64,000 bases of DNA, taken from contig NZ_CP073346.1 in NCBI RefSeq assembly GCF_024397895.1, positions 4,340,001 through 4,404,000 on the forward strand, in the 5' to 3' direction. Positions within the stretch are counted from its first letter, which is position 1, and each line of letters opens with the position of its first letter. The DNA comes from Pseudomonas benzenivorans (GTDB lineage: Bacteria; Pseudomonadota; Gammaproteobacteria; Pseudomonadales; Pseudomonadaceae). A program made the translations under genes and the position numbers. Below are positions 17,942-30,742 of this stretch, one piece after another. Under the pieces are notes generated by a model, which was not told where the DNA came from, did no database searches, and saw nothing but the letters and a program-made list of their open reading frames with translations.

Positions 17942-18188
17942 GTGCGGTTGGCAGGGCGGTTGCGCGCCTGTCCCGGCTGGCCGTCTGGGGATAGGTGGCG
18001 GGCGGCGACTGTGGTAAACTCCGGCGGTTTTCAGGGGCGCCCATCGCGGGCGTCTTAACTGCGCAGACACATGGCATAACTCATTGATTTGTCGTGAGTC
18101 GTTGCTGGCCTAGGGCCGCGACGGCAAGCTTCGCCTCGTTCAGGATGAGTGGCGCGAAGTTTCACCAGAAAAAGGAACCAGGCTACTC

Positions 18189-20942
<2,754 letters not shown>

Positions 20943-20950
20943 TCCGCCAG

Positions 20951-20969
20951 GGCGGGACTTGGTCCCGCC
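20951..20969 (+). terminator. Hairpin after gyrA (possible attenuator)
   Basis: A perfect 8-bp stem, GGCGGGAC / GTCCCGCC, with a 3-nt loop begins 9 nt after the gyrA stop. There is no T-run, so it may partially terminate or stabilise the gyrA 3' end rather than fully terminate before serC. Confidence 0.4.
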
Positions 20970-21037
20970 TGCAGCGGTGGAGGATTCGGCGGGTGACCCG
21001 GATGCGGTGCCCGCTCAACATGTGAGCGAGAGTGGAT

Positions 21038-22123
21038 GTGAGCAAGCGAGCCTTTAACTTTTGCGCCGGCCCGGCCGCGCTTCCAGAAGCTGTACTGCAA
21101 CGCGCCCAGGCGGAACTCCTCGACTGGCAGGGCAAGGGTCTGTCGGTGATGGAGATGAGCCATCGCAGTGACGAGTACATGGGCATTGCCGCCAGGGCCG
21201 AGCAGGACCTGCGCGACCTGCTCGCCATTCCCTCCAACTACAAGGTGCTGTTCCTCCAGGGCGGCGCCAGCCAGCAGTTCGCCGAGATCCCCCTGAACCT
21301 GCTCCCCGAAGACGGCGTGGCCGACTATGTCGATACCGGCATCTGGTCGAAGAAAGCCATCGAGGAGGCGCGCCGCTTCGGCGCTATCAACGTGGCCGCC
21401 AGCGCCAAGGGGTACGACTATTTCGCCATCCCCGGGCAGAACGACTGGCAGCTCTCGAAAGACGCGGCGTACCTGCACTACACGCCGAACGAGACCATCG
21501 GCGGCCTGGAGTTCGACTGGATTCCCGAGGTCGGCGAGGTGCCGCTGGTGGCGGACATGTCCTCGGACATTCTCTCCCGTGCCATCGACGTGTCGAAGTT
21601 CGGCCTGATCTACGCCGGCGCGCAGAAGAACATCGGCCCCAGCGGCCTGGTGGTGGTGATCGTCCGCGAGGACCTGCTAGGTCGCGCCCGCAGCGCTTGC
21701 CCGACCATGCTCAATTACCAGGTGGCCGCCGATAACGGCTCGATGTACAACACCCCGGCGACCTTCTCCTGGTACCTCTCCGGGCTGGTCTTCGAGTGGC
21801 TCAAGGAGCAGGGAGGTGTGGCCGCCATGGAGCAGCGCAATCGCGCCAAGAAGGAGCTGCTCTACGGCGCCATCGACGCCAGCGCGTTGTACAGCAACCC
21901 GATCGCCACCAATGCCCGTTCCTGGATGAACGTGCCGTTCCGTCTGGCTGACGAACGCCTGGACCAGCCGTTCCTCGTCGGTGCCGAGGCTCGCGGCCTG
22001 CTCAACCTCAAGGGCCATCGTTCGGTCGGCGGCATGCGTGCCTCCATCTATAACGCCGTAGGGCTCGACGCCGTGCAGGCGCTGGTGGCCTATATGGCCG
22101 AGTTCGAGAAGGAGCACGGCTGA
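21038..22123 (+). CDS. serC: Phosphoserine aminotransferase
   Basis: 361-aa PLP enzyme making 3-phosphoserine (serine) and 4-phosphohydroxythreonine (vitamin B6). The PLP lysine is Lys197 in IYAGAQKNIGPSG. The N-terminus MSKRAFNFCAGPAALP is given by a GTG start at 21038; another GTG two codons upstream is possible. Length equals that of other Pseudomonas SerC proteins. Its stop codon overlaps the pheA start by one base, so the two are translationally coupled. This begins the serC-pheA-hisC-tyrA/aroA-cmk-rpsA supra-operon known in Pseudomonas. Confidence 0.95.
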   Translation: MSKRAFNFCAGPAALPEAVLQRAQAELLDWQGKGLSVMEMSHRSDEYMGIAARAEQDLRDLLAIPSNYKVLFLQGGASQQFAEIPLNLLPEDGVADYVDTGIWSKKAIEEARRFGAINVAASAKGYDYFAIPGQNDWQLSKDAAYLHYTPNETIGGLEFDWIPEVGEVPLVADMSSDILSRAIDVSKFGLIYAGAQKNIGPSGLVVVIVREDLLGRARSACPTMLNYQVAADNGSMYNTPATFSWYLSGLVFEWLKEQGGVAAMEQRNRAKKELLYGAIDASALYSNPIATNARSWMNVPFRLADERLDQPFLVGAEARGLLNLKGHRSVGGMRASIYNAVGLDAVQALVAYMAEFEKEHG

Positions 22124-23217
22124 TGTCCGAGCAGGAACTGCAGGCCCTGCGCCTGCGCATCGACAACCTCGACGAGAAGATTCTCGAGCTGATCAGCGAT
22201 CGCGCGCGCTGCGCCGAAGATGTGGCGCGGGTCAAGATGAAGGCCTTGCCCGAAGGCGAGAAGCCGGTGTTCTATCGCCCCGAGCGAGAGGCCCAGGTGC
22301 TCAAGCGCATCATGGAGCGCAACAAGGGTCCGCTGGACAACGAGGAAATGGCGCGGCTGTTCCGCGAGATCATGTCTTCCTGCCTGGCCCTGGAGAATCC
22401 GTTGAAGGTCGCCTACCTCGGTCCGGAAGGCACCTTCTCCCAGGCTGCGGCCATGAAGCATTTCGGTCACGCGGTGATCAGCGTGCCGATGGCGGCGATC
22501 GACGAGGTGTTCCGTGAGGTGGCCGCCGGTGCGGTCAACTTCGGCGTGGTGCCGGTGGAGAACTCCACCGAAGGGGCGATCAACCACACCCTGGACAGCT
22601 TCCTCGAGCACGACATGGTCATCTGTGGTGAGGTCGAGCTGCGCATCCACCATCACCTGCTGGTCGGCGAAACCACCAAGACCGACAAGATCACCCGCAT
22701 CTACTCCCATGCCCAGTCCCTGGCCCAGTGCCGCAAGTGGCTGGATGCGCACTACCCGAATGTCGAGCGGGTGGCGGTGTCGAGCAATGCCGATGCGGCC
22801 AAGCGGGTGAAGAGCGAATGGAACTCGGCGGCGATCGCCGGCGATATGGCGGCCAACCTCTATGGGCTGACCAAGCTGGCGGAGAAGATCGAGGACCGTC
22901 CGGACAACTCCACGCGCTTCCTCATCATCGGCAGCCAGGAAGTGCCGCCGACCGGCGACGACAAGACCTCGGTCATCGTCTCCATGCGCAACAAGCCGGG
23001 AGCCCTGCATGAGCTGCTGGTTCCGTTCCACAACAACGGCATCGACCTGACCCGCATCGAGACCCGGCCGTCGCGCAGCGGCAAGTGGACCTACGTGTTC
23101 TTCATCGACTTCGTCGGTCATCACCGTGACCCGCTGATCAAGGACGTGCTGGAGAAGATCAACCAGGAGGCCGTGGCGCTCAAGGTGCTGGGCTCCTACC
23201 CGAAGGCGGTGCTCTAG
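22123..23217 (+). CDS. pheA: P-protein: chorismate mutase / prephenate dehydratase
   Basis: 364-aa bifunctional enzyme of phenylalanine synthesis. Residues about 5-90 form the AroQ chorismate mutase (LRLRIDNLDEKILELISDRA). Residues about 92-270 form prephenate dehydratase (YLGPEGTFSQAA, VPVENSTEGAI, and the catalytic NSTRFLIIG). Residues about 285-360 form an ACT domain (GALHELLVPF...IDLTRIETRPS) for phenylalanine feedback. Start ATG at 22123 overlaps the serC stop. All three parts are complete. Confidence 0.96.
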   Translation: MSEQELQALRLRIDNLDEKILELISDRARCAEDVARVKMKALPEGEKPVFYRPEREAQVLKRIMERNKGPLDNEEMARLFREIMSSCLALENPLKVAYLGPEGTFSQAAAMKHFGHAVISVPMAAIDEVFREVAAGAVNFGVVPVENSTEGAINHTLDSFLEHDMVICGEVELRIHHHLLVGETTKTDKITRIYSHAQSLAQCRKWLDAHYPNVERVAVSSNADAAKRVKSEWNSAAIAGDMAANLYGLTKLAEKIEDRPDNSTRFLIIGSQEVPPTGDDKTSVIVSMRNKPGALHELLVPFHNNGIDLTRIETRPSRSGKWTYVFFIDFVGHHRDPLIKDVLEKINQEAVALKVLGSYPKAVL

Positions 23218-23229
23218 GTCGCCGGCAGC

Positions 23230-23251
23230 GGCCCGGGCTTGACACCGGGCC
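23230..23251 (+). terminator. GC-rich hairpin between pheA and hisC
   Basis: GGCCCGG / CCGGGCC forms a 7-bp stem around an 8-nt loop 13 nt after the pheA stop. There is no T-run. It may be an mRNA processing or attenuation site in the operon. Confidence 0.3.
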
Positions 23252-23308
23252 GCGGCGATCTCAACGCGACTCGCAAGCGGTGCGGGGCGGATCGACAAGA
23301 GGCAAGCA

Positions 23309-24418
23309 ATGAGTTGTGATTTCCTCGCCCTGGCTCAGCCAGGCGTACAGAAGCTTTCGCCCTACGTGCCGGGCAAGCCGGTCGATGAGCTGGCCCGTGA
23401 GCTCAGCCTCGACCCGGCCGGCATCGTCAAGCTGGCCAGCAACGAGAATCCGCTGGGGCCCAGCCCGAAGGTGCTTGAGGCCGTTCGTGGCGAACTGGCC
23501 GAGCTGACCCGCTACCCCGACGGCAACGGTTTCGAGCTCAAGCGTCGCTTGGCCGCGCGCTGCGGCGTGCAGGCCAGCCAGGTGACCCTGGGCAACGGTT
23601 CCAACGACATACTCGACCTGGTCGCCCGCGCCTACCTGGCGCCAGGGCTGAATGCGGTGTTCAGCCAGTACGCCTTCGCCGTCTACCCGATTGCCACCCA
23701 GGCGGTCGGCGCCCAGGGCAAGGTGGTGCCGGCCAGGGACTTCGGTCACGATCTGGAGGCGATGCTCGCGGCCATCGATGGGCAGACCCGGGTGGTGTTC
23801 GTCGCCAACCCGAACAATCCCACCGGTACCTGGTTCGGCCCGCAGGCGCTGAGCGCGTTCCTCGAGCGGGTGCCGGAGAACGTGCTGGTGGTGCTGGACG
23901 AGGCCTATATCGAGTACGCCCAGGGCGATGAGCTACCCGACGGTCTCGACTACCTGGCCCGTCATCCGAATCTGCTGGTGTCGCGCACCTTCTCCAAGGC
24001 CTATGGCCTCGCTGCGTTGCGGGTCGGCTACGCCATCAGCACTGCGCAGGTGGCTGACGTGCTCAATCGCGTGCGCCAGCCGTTCAATGTCAACAGCCTG
24101 GCCTTGGCTGCGGCGTGCGCCGCCCTCGAGGACGATGACTACCTGCTGCGCAGTCGCCAGGCCAACGATGCCGGCATGGCCCAGCTGGAAGACGGCCTGC
24201 GTGCCCTGGGCCTGTCCTGGATTCCCTCGCGGGGCAACTTCATCGCCGTGGACTTCGGTCGCGATACGGCGGCGATCAACCAGGCGCTGCTGCTTGAGGG
24301 GGTGATCGTCCGTCCGGTGGCGGGCTACGGCATGCCTAATCACCTGCGGGTTTCAATAGGTACCGCGCAGGAGAACACCCTGTTTCTCGCCGCGCTGGCC
24401 AAGGTGCTGGGCGCGTGA
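23309..24418 (+). CDS. hisC: Histidinol-phosphate / aromatic aminotransferase
   Basis: 369-aa class I/II aminotransferase of the HisC group. Signatures are KLASNENPLGPSPKVLEA, RYPDGNGFELKRRLA, FVANPNNPTGTW, the PLP lysine in SRTFSKAYGLAALRVGY, and YGMPNHLRVSIGT near the C-terminus. In Pseudomonas this copy (hisC2) sits with aromatic genes and probably transaminates phenylpyruvate-type or arogenate-route substrates as well as histidinol phosphate; another hisC normally resides in the his operon. Its stop overlaps the start of the next gene by 4 nt (GTGA). Confidence 0.93.
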   Translation: MSCDFLALAQPGVQKLSPYVPGKPVDELARELSLDPAGIVKLASNENPLGPSPKVLEAVRGELAELTRYPDGNGFELKRRLAARCGVQASQVTLGNGSNDILDLVARAYLAPGLNAVFSQYAFAVYPIATQAVGAQGKVVPARDFGHDLEAMLAAIDGQTRVVFVANPNNPTGTWFGPQALSAFLERVPENVLVVLDEAYIEYAQGDELPDGLDYLARHPNLLVSRTFSKAYGLAALRVGYAISTAQVADVLNRVRQPFNVNSLALAAACAALEDDDYLLRSRQANDAGMAQLEDGLRALGLSWIPSRGNFIAVDFGRDTAAINQALLLEGVIVRPVAGYGMPNHLRVSIGTAQENTLFLAALAKVLGA

Positions 24419-26673
24419 GCGAGGTCAAGGCTAGCGCGCTCACCGAGGCTCCTGGCGCGACGCCCCTGATCGGCCGCCTGGTGGTGATCGGTCTCGGGCT
24501 GATCGGCGGCTCGTTCGCCAAGGGGCTGCGCGAGCGCGGCCTGTGCCGCGAGGTGGTGGGCGTCGATCTGGACCCGGAGTCGCGGCGCATGGCCGTCGAG
24601 TTGGGCGTGGTCGACCGCTGCGAGGAGCAGCTGGCTGCCGCCTGTCAGGGCGCCGAGGTGATCCAGCTGGCGGTGCCTATTCTCGCCATGGAGAAACTGC
24701 TCGGTCAGCTGGCCGAGCTCGACCTCGGCGATGCCGTGCTTACCGATGTGGGCAGCGCCAAAGGCAACGTGGTGCGCGCCGCTCGTGCGGCCTTTGCCGG
24801 CGCGCCGACGCGTTTCGTGCCGGGGCATCCGATTGCCGGGTCCGAGCAGAGCGGTGTGGAAGCGTCCAATGGCGACCTGTTCCGCCGCCACAGGGTGATA
24901 CTCACGCCCTTGGCCGAAACCGATTCCCAGGCCGTGCAGCTGATCGACCGTCTCTGGCGCGCGCTGGACGCCGATGTCGAGCACATGCAGGTCGCGCACC
25001 ATGACCAGGTGCTCGCCGCTACCAGTCACCTGCCGCACCTGCTGGCGTTCGGCCTGGTCGACTCCTTGGCCAAGCGCAGCGAGAATCTGGAGATCTTCCG
25101 TTACGCCGCTGGCGGTTTTCGCGATTTCACGCGGATCGCCGGCAGCGACCCGGTGATGTGGCACGACATCTTTCTCGCCAACCGCGAGGCCGTGCTGCAC
25201 ACCCTCGATGTATTTCGCGACGACCTCGACGCCTTGCGCGATGCGGTCGACGCTGGGGACGGGCATCAACTCCTGGGCGTGTTCACCCGCGCCCGAGTGG
25301 CCCGCGAGCATTTCAGTAAAATTTTGGCCCGCAGGGCTTATGTGGACGCTATGCACTCGAATGATCTGATTTTCCTGGCTAACCCTGGTGGCAAACTGTC
25401 CGGACGGATTCGCGTTCCGGGCGACAAGTCCATTTCGCATCGCTCGATCATGCTCGGCTCGCTGGCCGAAGGCACCACCGAGGTGGAGGGCTTCCTCGAG
25501 GGTGAAGACGCCCTGGCGACCCTGCAGGCCTTCCGTGACATGGGCGTGGTCATCGAGGGGCCGCATCACGGCCGCGTGACCATCCATGGCGTCGGCCTGC
25601 ACGGTTTACAGCCGCCGCCCGGGCCCATCTACCTGGGCAACTCCGGCACCTCCATGCGCCTGCTCGCCGGCCTGCTCGCCGCGCAGCCGTTCGATACCAC
25701 CCTGACCGGCGACGCCTCGCTGTCCAAGCGGCCGATGAACCGGGTGGCCAAGCCGCTGCGCGAGATGGGTGCGGAGATCGAGACCGCCGCCGAGGGGCGT
25801 CCGCCCATGACCATTCGTGGCGGTCGTAGCCTGGGTGGCATGACCTACCAGATGCCGATGGCCAGCGCCCAGGTTAAGTCCTGCCTGCTGCTCGCCGGGC
25901 TCTACGCGGCGAACTCCACCACGGTGGTCGAGCCGGCACCAACCCGCGACCATACCGAGCGCATGCTGCGCGGCTTCGGCTATCCGGTGACGGTCGAGGG
26001 CAATGCGGCGACCGTCGAGTCCGGGCACAAGCTCAAGGCCACCCGTATCGAGGTGCCGGCGGATATCTCCTCGGCGGCCTTCTTCCTGGTCGCAGGCAGC
26101 ATTGCCGAGGATTCCGAGCTGGTTCTGGAGCACGTCGGCATCAACCCGACCCGCACCGGGGTGATCGACATCCTCAAGCTGATGGGCGGTGATATCACCC
26201 TGGAGAATCAGCGCGAAGTCGGCGGCGAGCCGGTCGCGGACATCCGTGTGCGTTCGGCCAAGCTCAAAGGGATCGACATCCCTGAAGACCTGGTGCCGCT
26301 GGCCATCGATGAATTCCCCGTGCTGTTCGTCGCCGCCTCCTGCGCCGAAGGGCGCACCGTGCTGCGTGGTGCCGAAGAGCTGCGGGTCAAGGAGTCCGAC
26401 CGGATCCAGGTCATGGCCGACGGCCTGCAGGCGCTGGGCGTCAAGGCCGAACCGACACCAGACGGCATCGTCATCGAGGGCGGCAGCATCGGCGGTGGTG
26501 AGGTGTACAGCCATGGCGACCACCGCATCGCCATGTCCTTCAGCGTGGCCTCGCTGCGCGCCAGCGCGCCGATCCGTATTCACGACTGCGCCAACGTCGC
26601 CACCTCCTTCCCGAATTTCCTGGCCCTGGCCGCGCAGGTGGGTATCCGCGTCGGCGAGGAGGGCAAATCATGA
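24415..26673 (+). CDS. Fused prephenate dehydrogenase and EPSP synthase
   Basis: 752-aa bifunctional protein. Residues about 20-305 form the TyrA-type dehydrogenase (Rossmann motif [42 protein letters not shown]). Residues about 320-750 form 5-enolpyruvylshikimate-3-phosphate synthase (AroA): [56 protein letters not shown] and the KESDRI motif. Thus it contributes to both tyrosine-specific and common aromatic steps. The fusion is known from Pseudomonas (tyrA-aroA, sometimes called aroF-2). The GTG start at 24415 overlaps the hisC stop; the 3' end overlaps cmk by 4 nt. Confidence 0.95.
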   Translation: MSEVKASALTEAPGATPLIGRLVVIGLGLIGGSFAKGLRERGLCREVVGVDLDPESRRMAVELGVVDRCEEQLAAACQGAEVIQLAVPILAMEKLLGQLAELDLGDAVLTDVGSAKGNVVRAARAAFAGAPTRFVPGHPIAGSEQSGVEASNGDLFRRHRVILTPLAETDSQAVQLIDRLWRALDADVEHMQVAHHDQVLAATSHLPHLLAFGLVDSLAKRSENLEIFRYAAGGFRDFTRIAGSDPVMWHDIFLANREAVLHTLDVFRDDLDALRDAVDAGDGHQLLGVFTRARVAREHFSKILARRAYVDAMHSNDLIFLANPGGKLSGRIRVPGDKSISHRSIMLGSLAEGTTEVEGFLEGEDALATLQAFRDMGVVIEGPHHGRVTIHGVGLHGLQPPPGPIYLGNSGTSMRLLAGLLAAQPFDTTLTGDASLSKRPMNRVAKPLREMGAEIETAAEGRPPMTIRGGRSLGGMTYQMPMASAQVKSCLLLAGLYAANSTTVVEPAPTRDHTERMLRGFGYPVTVEGNAATVESGHKLKATRIEVPADISSAAFFLVAGSIAEDSELVLEHVGINPTRTGVIDILKLMGGDITLENQREVGGEPVADIRVRSAKLKGIDIPEDLVPLAIDEFPVLFVAASCAEGRTVLRGAEELRVKESDRIQVMADGLQALGVKAEPTPDGIVIEGGSIGGGEVYSHGDHRIAMSFSVASLRASAPIRIHDCANVATSFPNFLALAAQVGIRVGEEGKS

Positions 26674-27359
26674 CCCTGCAAGCACCGGTTATCACTATCG
26701 ACGGGCCGAGCGGTTCGGGCAAGGGCACCATTGCCGGGCTGTTGGCCAGGCGCTTGAGCTGGAACCTGCTGGACTCCGGCGCCTTGTACCGCCTGCTGGC
26801 CTTCGCTGCACGCAACCACGGCGTCGACCTGACCAATGAAGAGGCAATGAAGGTCCTTGCCGCTCATCTGGATGTGCAGTTCAAGGCCGCCAGGGATGAT
26901 TTGGGCCAGCGCATCATCCTTGAGGGTGAGGACGTGACCGATTTGATCCGCAACGAGCAGATCGGCGCCGGTGCTTCGCAGGTGGCTTCTTTGCCGGCGG
27001 TGCGCGAGGCGCTGCTGCAGCGCCAGCGGGCGTTTCAGGAGATGCCGGGCCTGGTGGCCGATGGTCGCGACATGGGCACCGTGGTGTTTACCGATGCGCC
27101 GCTGAAGATATTCCTCACCGCCAGTGCCGAGGAGCGCGCGCGTCGGCGCTACTTGCAGTTGAAGGCGAAGGGCGATGATGTTAATCTCGCGAGTCTTCTC
27201 GACGAGATTCGTGCGCGCGATGAGCGTGACACCCAACGTTCCGTCGCGCCGCTCAAACCGGCTGCCGACGCGATCCAGTTGGACTCCACCGAACTTTCGG
27301 TCGAGCAGGTGCTCGAACACATTCTGAGTGAAGTCGCCATTCGCGATTTGGCCGGATGA
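26670..27359 (+). CDS. cmk: Cytidylate kinase
   Basis: 229-aa P-loop kinase that phosphorylates CMP and dCMP. The Walker A motif GPSGSGKGT is at residues 11-19, [12 protein letters not shown] follows, then the NMP-binding insert and the lid-region segment [23 protein letters not shown]. The C-terminal [13 protein letters not shown] is typical. The start overlaps the preceding gene (ATGA). cmk upstream of rpsA is a widely conserved pairing. Confidence 0.95.
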   Translation: MTLQAPVITIDGPSGSGKGTIAGLLARRLSWNLLDSGALYRLLAFAARNHGVDLTNEEAMKVLAAHLDVQFKAARDDLGQRIILEGEDVTDLIRNEQIGAGASQVASLPAVREALLQRQRAFQEMPGLVADGRDMGTVVFTDAPLKIFLTASAEERARRRYLQLKAKGDDVNLASLLDEIRARDERDTQRSVAPLKPAADAIQLDSTELSVEQVLEHILSEVAIRDLAG

Positions 27360-27437
27360 AAAAGAGCCGCAGCTTAGGCTGAAGGGCTCGACAAGGAGGC
27401 GTGCGGGAGACCAGTCCTAGTCCCGTAGGCCTCTTTT
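27360..27437 (+). promoter_or_regulatory. Structured cmk-rpsA spacer (long stem with T-run)
   Basis: AAAAGAG (27360-27366) pairs with CTCTTTT (27431-27437), extended by CC/GG with a bulge. The enclosed segment holds two small hairpins (AGC-TTAG-GCT; CGGGA...TCCCG). The T-run at its end makes it look like a multi-branched terminator or attenuator between cmk and the 5' leader of rpsA. Confidence 0.45.
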
Positions 27438-27508
27438 TACTTGAACGAACCCACATTGTCTGGAGTGTGGATTGGGCAGATTCCCTGCCCTTGATAACAG
27501 GAATCAAC

Positions 27509-29191
27509 ATGAGCGAAAGCTTCGCAGAACTATTTGAAGAAAGCCTAAAATCCCTCGACATGCAGCCGGGTGCCATCATCACCGGCATCGTGGTCGACAT
27601 CGACGGTGACTGGGTTACCGTGCATGCCGGCCTCAAGTCCGAGGGCGTCATCCCGCTCGAGCAGTTCTTCAACGAACAAGGCGAGCTGACCATCAAGGTC
27701 GGTGACGAAGTCCACGTTGCGCTGGACGCGGTTGAAGATGGCTTTGGTGAAACCAAGCTGTCCCGCGAAAAAGCCAAGCGCGCCGAGTGCTGGATTGTTC
27801 TGGAAGCAGCTTTCGCCGCTGAGGAAGTGGTCAAGGGCGTTATCAACGGTAAGGTTAAGGGCGGCTTCACTGTCGACGTTAACGGCATCCGTGCGTTCCT
27901 GCCAGGTTCCTTGGTCGATGTACGTCCGGTGCGTGATACCACTCACCTGGAAGGCAAAGAGCTCGAGTTCAAGGTCATCAAGCTGGACCAGAAGCGCAAC
28001 AACGTTGTCGTTTCCCGCCGCAGCGTGCTGGAAGCCGAGAACAGCGCTGAGCGCGAAGCTCTGCTGGAATCCCTGCAGGAAGGCCAGCAGGTCAAGGGTA
28101 TCGTCAAGAACCTCACCGACTACGGCGCGTTCGTGGACCTGGGTGGCGTCGACGGCCTGCTGCACATCACCGACATGGCCTGGAAGCGCATCAAGCACCC
28201 GTCCGAGATCGTCAACGTTGGCGACGAGATCGACGTCAAGGTTCTGAAGTACGATCGCGAGCGTAACCGCGTATCCCTCGGCCTGAAGCAGCTGGGCGAA
28301 GACCCATGGGTTGCCATCAAGGCCCGTTACCCGGAAAGCACCCGCGTCATGGCGCGCGTGACCAACCTGACCGACTACGGCTGCTTCGCTGAGCTGGAAG
28401 AAGGCGTTGAAGGTCTGGTACACGTTTCCGAAATGGACTGGACCAACAAGAACATCCACCCGTCGAAAGTCGTTCAGGTTGGCGACGAAGTGGAAGTCAT
28501 GGTTCTGGACATCGACGAAGAGCGTCGTCGTATCTCCCTGGGTATCAAGCAGTGCAAGACCAACCCGTGGGAAGACTTCTCCAGCCAGTTCAACAAGGGT
28601 GACAAGATCTCCGGCACCATCAAGTCGATCACCGATTTCGGTATCTTCATTGGTCTGGACGGCGGCATCGACGGTCTGGTTCACCTGTCCGACATCTCCT
28701 GGAACGAAGTGGGCGAAGAAGCCGTACGCCGTTTCAAGAAGGGCGACGAGCTGGAAACCGTCATCCTGTCCGTTGATCCGGAGCGCGAGCGCATCTCCCT
28801 GGGTATCAAGCAGCTGGAAGACGATCCGTTCTCCAACTACGTTTCCATCAACGACAAGGGCACCATCGTCCGTGGCGTTGTGAAGGAAGTAGATGCCAAG
28901 GGCGCGATCATCGACCTGGGCAACGACATCGAGGCTACTCTGAAGGCTTCCGAAATCAGCCGTGACCGCGTTGAAGACGCGCGCAACGTGCTGAAGGAAG
29001 GCGAAGAAGTCGAAGCCAAGATCATCAGCGTTGACCGCAAGAGCCGTGTGATCAGCCTGTCCATCAAGTCGAAAGACGTTGAGGACGAGAAGGAAGCGAT
29101 CAAGGAAATGCGCAGCAAGCAGGACGTTGAGTCCACCGGACCGACCACCATCGGTGACCTGCTCCGTGCACAGATGGAAAAGCAGAACTAA
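27509..29191 (+). CDS. rpsA: 30S ribosomal protein S1
   Basis: 560-aa S1 protein with six S1/OB-fold repeats, beginning at about residues 21, 106, 192, 277, 364 and 451 (for example [32 protein letters not shown]). The first two bind the ribosome and the rest bind mRNA. The correct start is the ATG at 27509 ([13 protein letters not shown]), matching known S1 N-termini. The ribosome site AGGA is weak; in E. coli rpsA is also poorly matched and autoregulated by S1. A tetraloop terminator ends the gene, so ihfB is likely transcribed separately. Codon choice is that of a highly expressed gene. Confidence 0.97.
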   Translation: MSESFAELFEESLKSLDMQPGAIITGIVVDIDGDWVTVHAGLKSEGVIPLEQFFNEQGELTIKVGDEVHVALDAVEDGFGETKLSREKAKRAECWIVLEAAFAAEEVVKGVINGKVKGGFTVDVNGIRAFLPGSLVDVRPVRDTTHLEGKELEFKVIKLDQKRNNVVVSRRSVLEAENSAEREALLESLQEGQQVKGIVKNLTDYGAFVDLGGVDGLLHITDMAWKRIKHPSEIVNVGDEIDVKVLKYDRERNRVSLGLKQLGEDPWVAIKARYPESTRVMARVTNLTDYGCFAELEEGVEGLVHVSEMDWTNKNIHPSKVVQVGDEVEVMVLDIDEERRRISLGIKQCKTNPWEDFSSQFNKGDKISGTIKSITDFGIFIGLDGGIDGLVHLSDISWNEVGEEAVRRFKKGDELETVILSVDPERERISLGIKQLEDDPFSNYVSINDKGTIVRGVVKEVDAKGAIIDLGNDIEATLKASEISRDRVEDARNVLKEGEEVEAKIISVDRKSRVISLSIKSKDVEDEKEAIKEMRSKQDVESTGPTTIGDLLRAQMEKQN

Positions 29192-29210
29192 GTTCGGCTG
29201 ATCCATCAGG

Positions 29211-29238
29211 AAAAGGGCGACTTCGGTCGCCCTTTTTT
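29211..29238 (+). terminator. Rho-independent terminator of rpsA
   Basis: Arms AAAAGGGCGAC and GTCGCCCTTTT close a TTCG tetraloop, followed by a T6 run. It starts 20 nt after the rpsA stop. Confidence 0.95.
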
Positions 29239-29490
29239 GTGCCTGTGATTTCTTCGCATCCGTTGAGGGCGGGGGTTCTGCTGCCGTGATGGAGGCGGCT
29301 TTGCGGCTCGGAGACAGCTTCGGCTTCGACAGCCGGGTCCGCCTTCTCCGGCACGACCGAGCCCGAGACTGGGCTCTGAAATCTCGCTGCCCACGGCTAA
29401 CACCTTGTTTTTTGGGCTGTTCAAAAGCTGACCAGCATGCTAAAACCATTCTATCGAGTGATCTAGCCGCTTGAAAAAGAAGGGAAAACC

Positions 29491-29775
29491 ATGACCAAGT
29501 CGGAGTTGATCGAAAGGATTGTCACCCACCAGGGGCAGCTGTCGTCGAAAGACGTCGAGCTGGCGATCAAGACCATGCTGGAACAGATGTCCCAGGCGCT
29601 GGCCACTGGCGACCGCATCGAGATTCGCGGTTTCGGCAGCTTCTCTCTGCACTACCGGGCGCCACGAGTGGGGCGCAACCCCAAGACCGGCCAGTCGGTG
29701 CGCTTGGATGGCAAGTTCGTGCCGCACTTCAAGCCCGGCAAAGAACTGCGTGACCGGGTAAACGAAGACGAATAA
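29491..29775 (+). CDS. ihfB: Integration host factor beta subunit
   Basis: 94-aa HU/IHF-family DNA-bending protein (himD). The sequence [30 protein letters not shown] and the beta-arm motif [29 protein letters not shown] are diagnostic; the arm Pro-containing tip RNPKTG is intact. It forms a heterodimer with IhfA. AGGGAAAACC precedes the ATG. The 250-bp gap to the rpsA terminator should hold its promoter, which I could not fix. In Pseudomonas ihfB marks the left border of the O-antigen cluster, as it does here, although about 25 kb of peroxidase genes intervene before wzz. Confidence 0.97.
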   Translation: MTKSELIERIVTHQGQLSSKDVELAIKTMLEQMSQALATGDRIEIRGFGSFSLHYRAPRVGRNPKTGQSVRLDGKFVPHFKPGKELRDRVNEDE

Positions 29776-29862
29776 TGCCGGGTGCTCGGGTGCGTTGATT
29801 TTCGCCCTTCGCTCGGGGTCGTAGAAAGTTGGCGATGCTGAGCTTGATTGCTGTGGTAATGC

Positions 29863-29988
29863 TCATTCCCCCTTTACTCTGCGATCGCCGGCCTGCAGCT
29901 CAATGAGCCGCAGCAGACAGCTGAGCATCACGCCGTAACGACGGGTCAGTCGTTCGCCTCGCATCAAGCACCTTTCCGTTTGGGCCAT
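29863..29988 (-). CDS. Possible small protein of 41 aa (uncertain)
   Basis: A minus-strand frame encodes MAQTERCLMRGERLTRRYGV... ending ...LQAGDRRVKGE. A purine-rich GGGGGAGAG site lies immediately before the ATG at 29988, and another in-frame ATG is six codons upstream at 30006. The product is basic and helical in character. I do not recognise it. It could be a remnant of a larger gene lost when the peroxidase block was acquired, or chance. Confidence 0.2.
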   Translation of the reverse strand: MAQTERCLMRGERLTRRYGVMLSCLLRLIELQAGDRRVKGE

Positions 29989-30321
29989 CTCTCTCCCCCT
30001 GCTCATTCATCGCGCTGCTCTTGCCTCCCTCTGTCTGGATACCCACTGCTGCGCGCGCGCTGACGCATTGGCTGGTGCACCGTCGCGCGTACCATGGTGC
30101 TGAGATGCATTGGCTATATCCGGGCCGGGTAGGACGGAGAAGAAGTGTTCAACATTCGCCTCGAAACAGGGCGCTTGCCGTGCTGGCCAGGGGCAGGGCG
30201 AGCTACTTGTCGGTCGCGTGGCAATGGGAGCCTTTCCAGATTCATTTTTCGACTATTAAATCCCGTAAAATCAATTGCTTAATAGGGCTGATTTTTTAAG
30301 AGTGTTTTACACGTCGATATC

Positions 30322-30350
30322 TTGACAAAGGATGTGCTGCCGCCTTTAGT
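30322..30350 (+). promoter_or_regulatory. Candidate promoter of peroxidase gene 1
   Basis: TTGACA (30322-30327), a perfect -35, is followed at 17 bp by TTTAGT (30345-30350), a 4/6 -10. An AT-rich stretch precedes it. The distance to the ATG is 393 nt. Confidence 0.4.
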
Positions 30351-30742
30351 TCAATCGTGAGTGATTGCTTGCGAAGCATGCTGCGCAGGAGAGGGCGCGG
30401 TGGCTTGTGCCAGCCACTAATGATCGAGAAACATCATGAGCAGCATCTCGGGTCACCCGCCAGTCAGACTGGCAACGCTAGGGCACTTCTTCGACCCACA
30501 ATTCCACGGGCCTCCAGGCATCTGAGGCTCAACGCCGAGTATTCCCTCGGCGCTGACGGGACAAAGCCAACCCTCATAGGGCACTGATTCGCTTCGGCGG
30601 TCGGTGAGGAGCGTCGTTCGGCCGGTTCCCTCACATCACTGACTCTTTGTATTGCAACGCTGAGCCACGCCTGCGCGAGGTTACGCATGCACGTGGCTTC
30701 CTGTTTCAAGTTTTTTGTGCACTGAGCACCGAGGGAACAGAA

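Larger units (their letters stand above)
29776..30742. other. Intergenic region ahead of peroxidase gene 1, no secure gene
   Basis: This 967-bp stretch has no convincing long gene. It contains a possible 41-aa minus-strand reading frame (29863-29988), an AT-rich patch at 30240-30330, a candidate promoter at 30322-30350, the dyad GCCAGTCAGACTGGC (30459-30473) and a hairpin CGCCGAG-TATTCC-CTCGGCG within 30530-30555. The roughly 390-nt leader downstream of the candidate promoter is long enough for post-transcriptional control. Confidence 0.6.

Noticed and set aside
27401..27508. Upstream extension of rpsA to an earlier ATG
   Set aside because: It would cover the structured cmk-rpsA spacer; known S1 proteins begin at the later MSESFAELF start.
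30021..30299. 92-codon plus-strand frame upstream of peroxidase gene 1
   Set aside because: Composition is erratic (Arg and His rich), no ribosome site, and it runs into the AT-rich promoter-like region.
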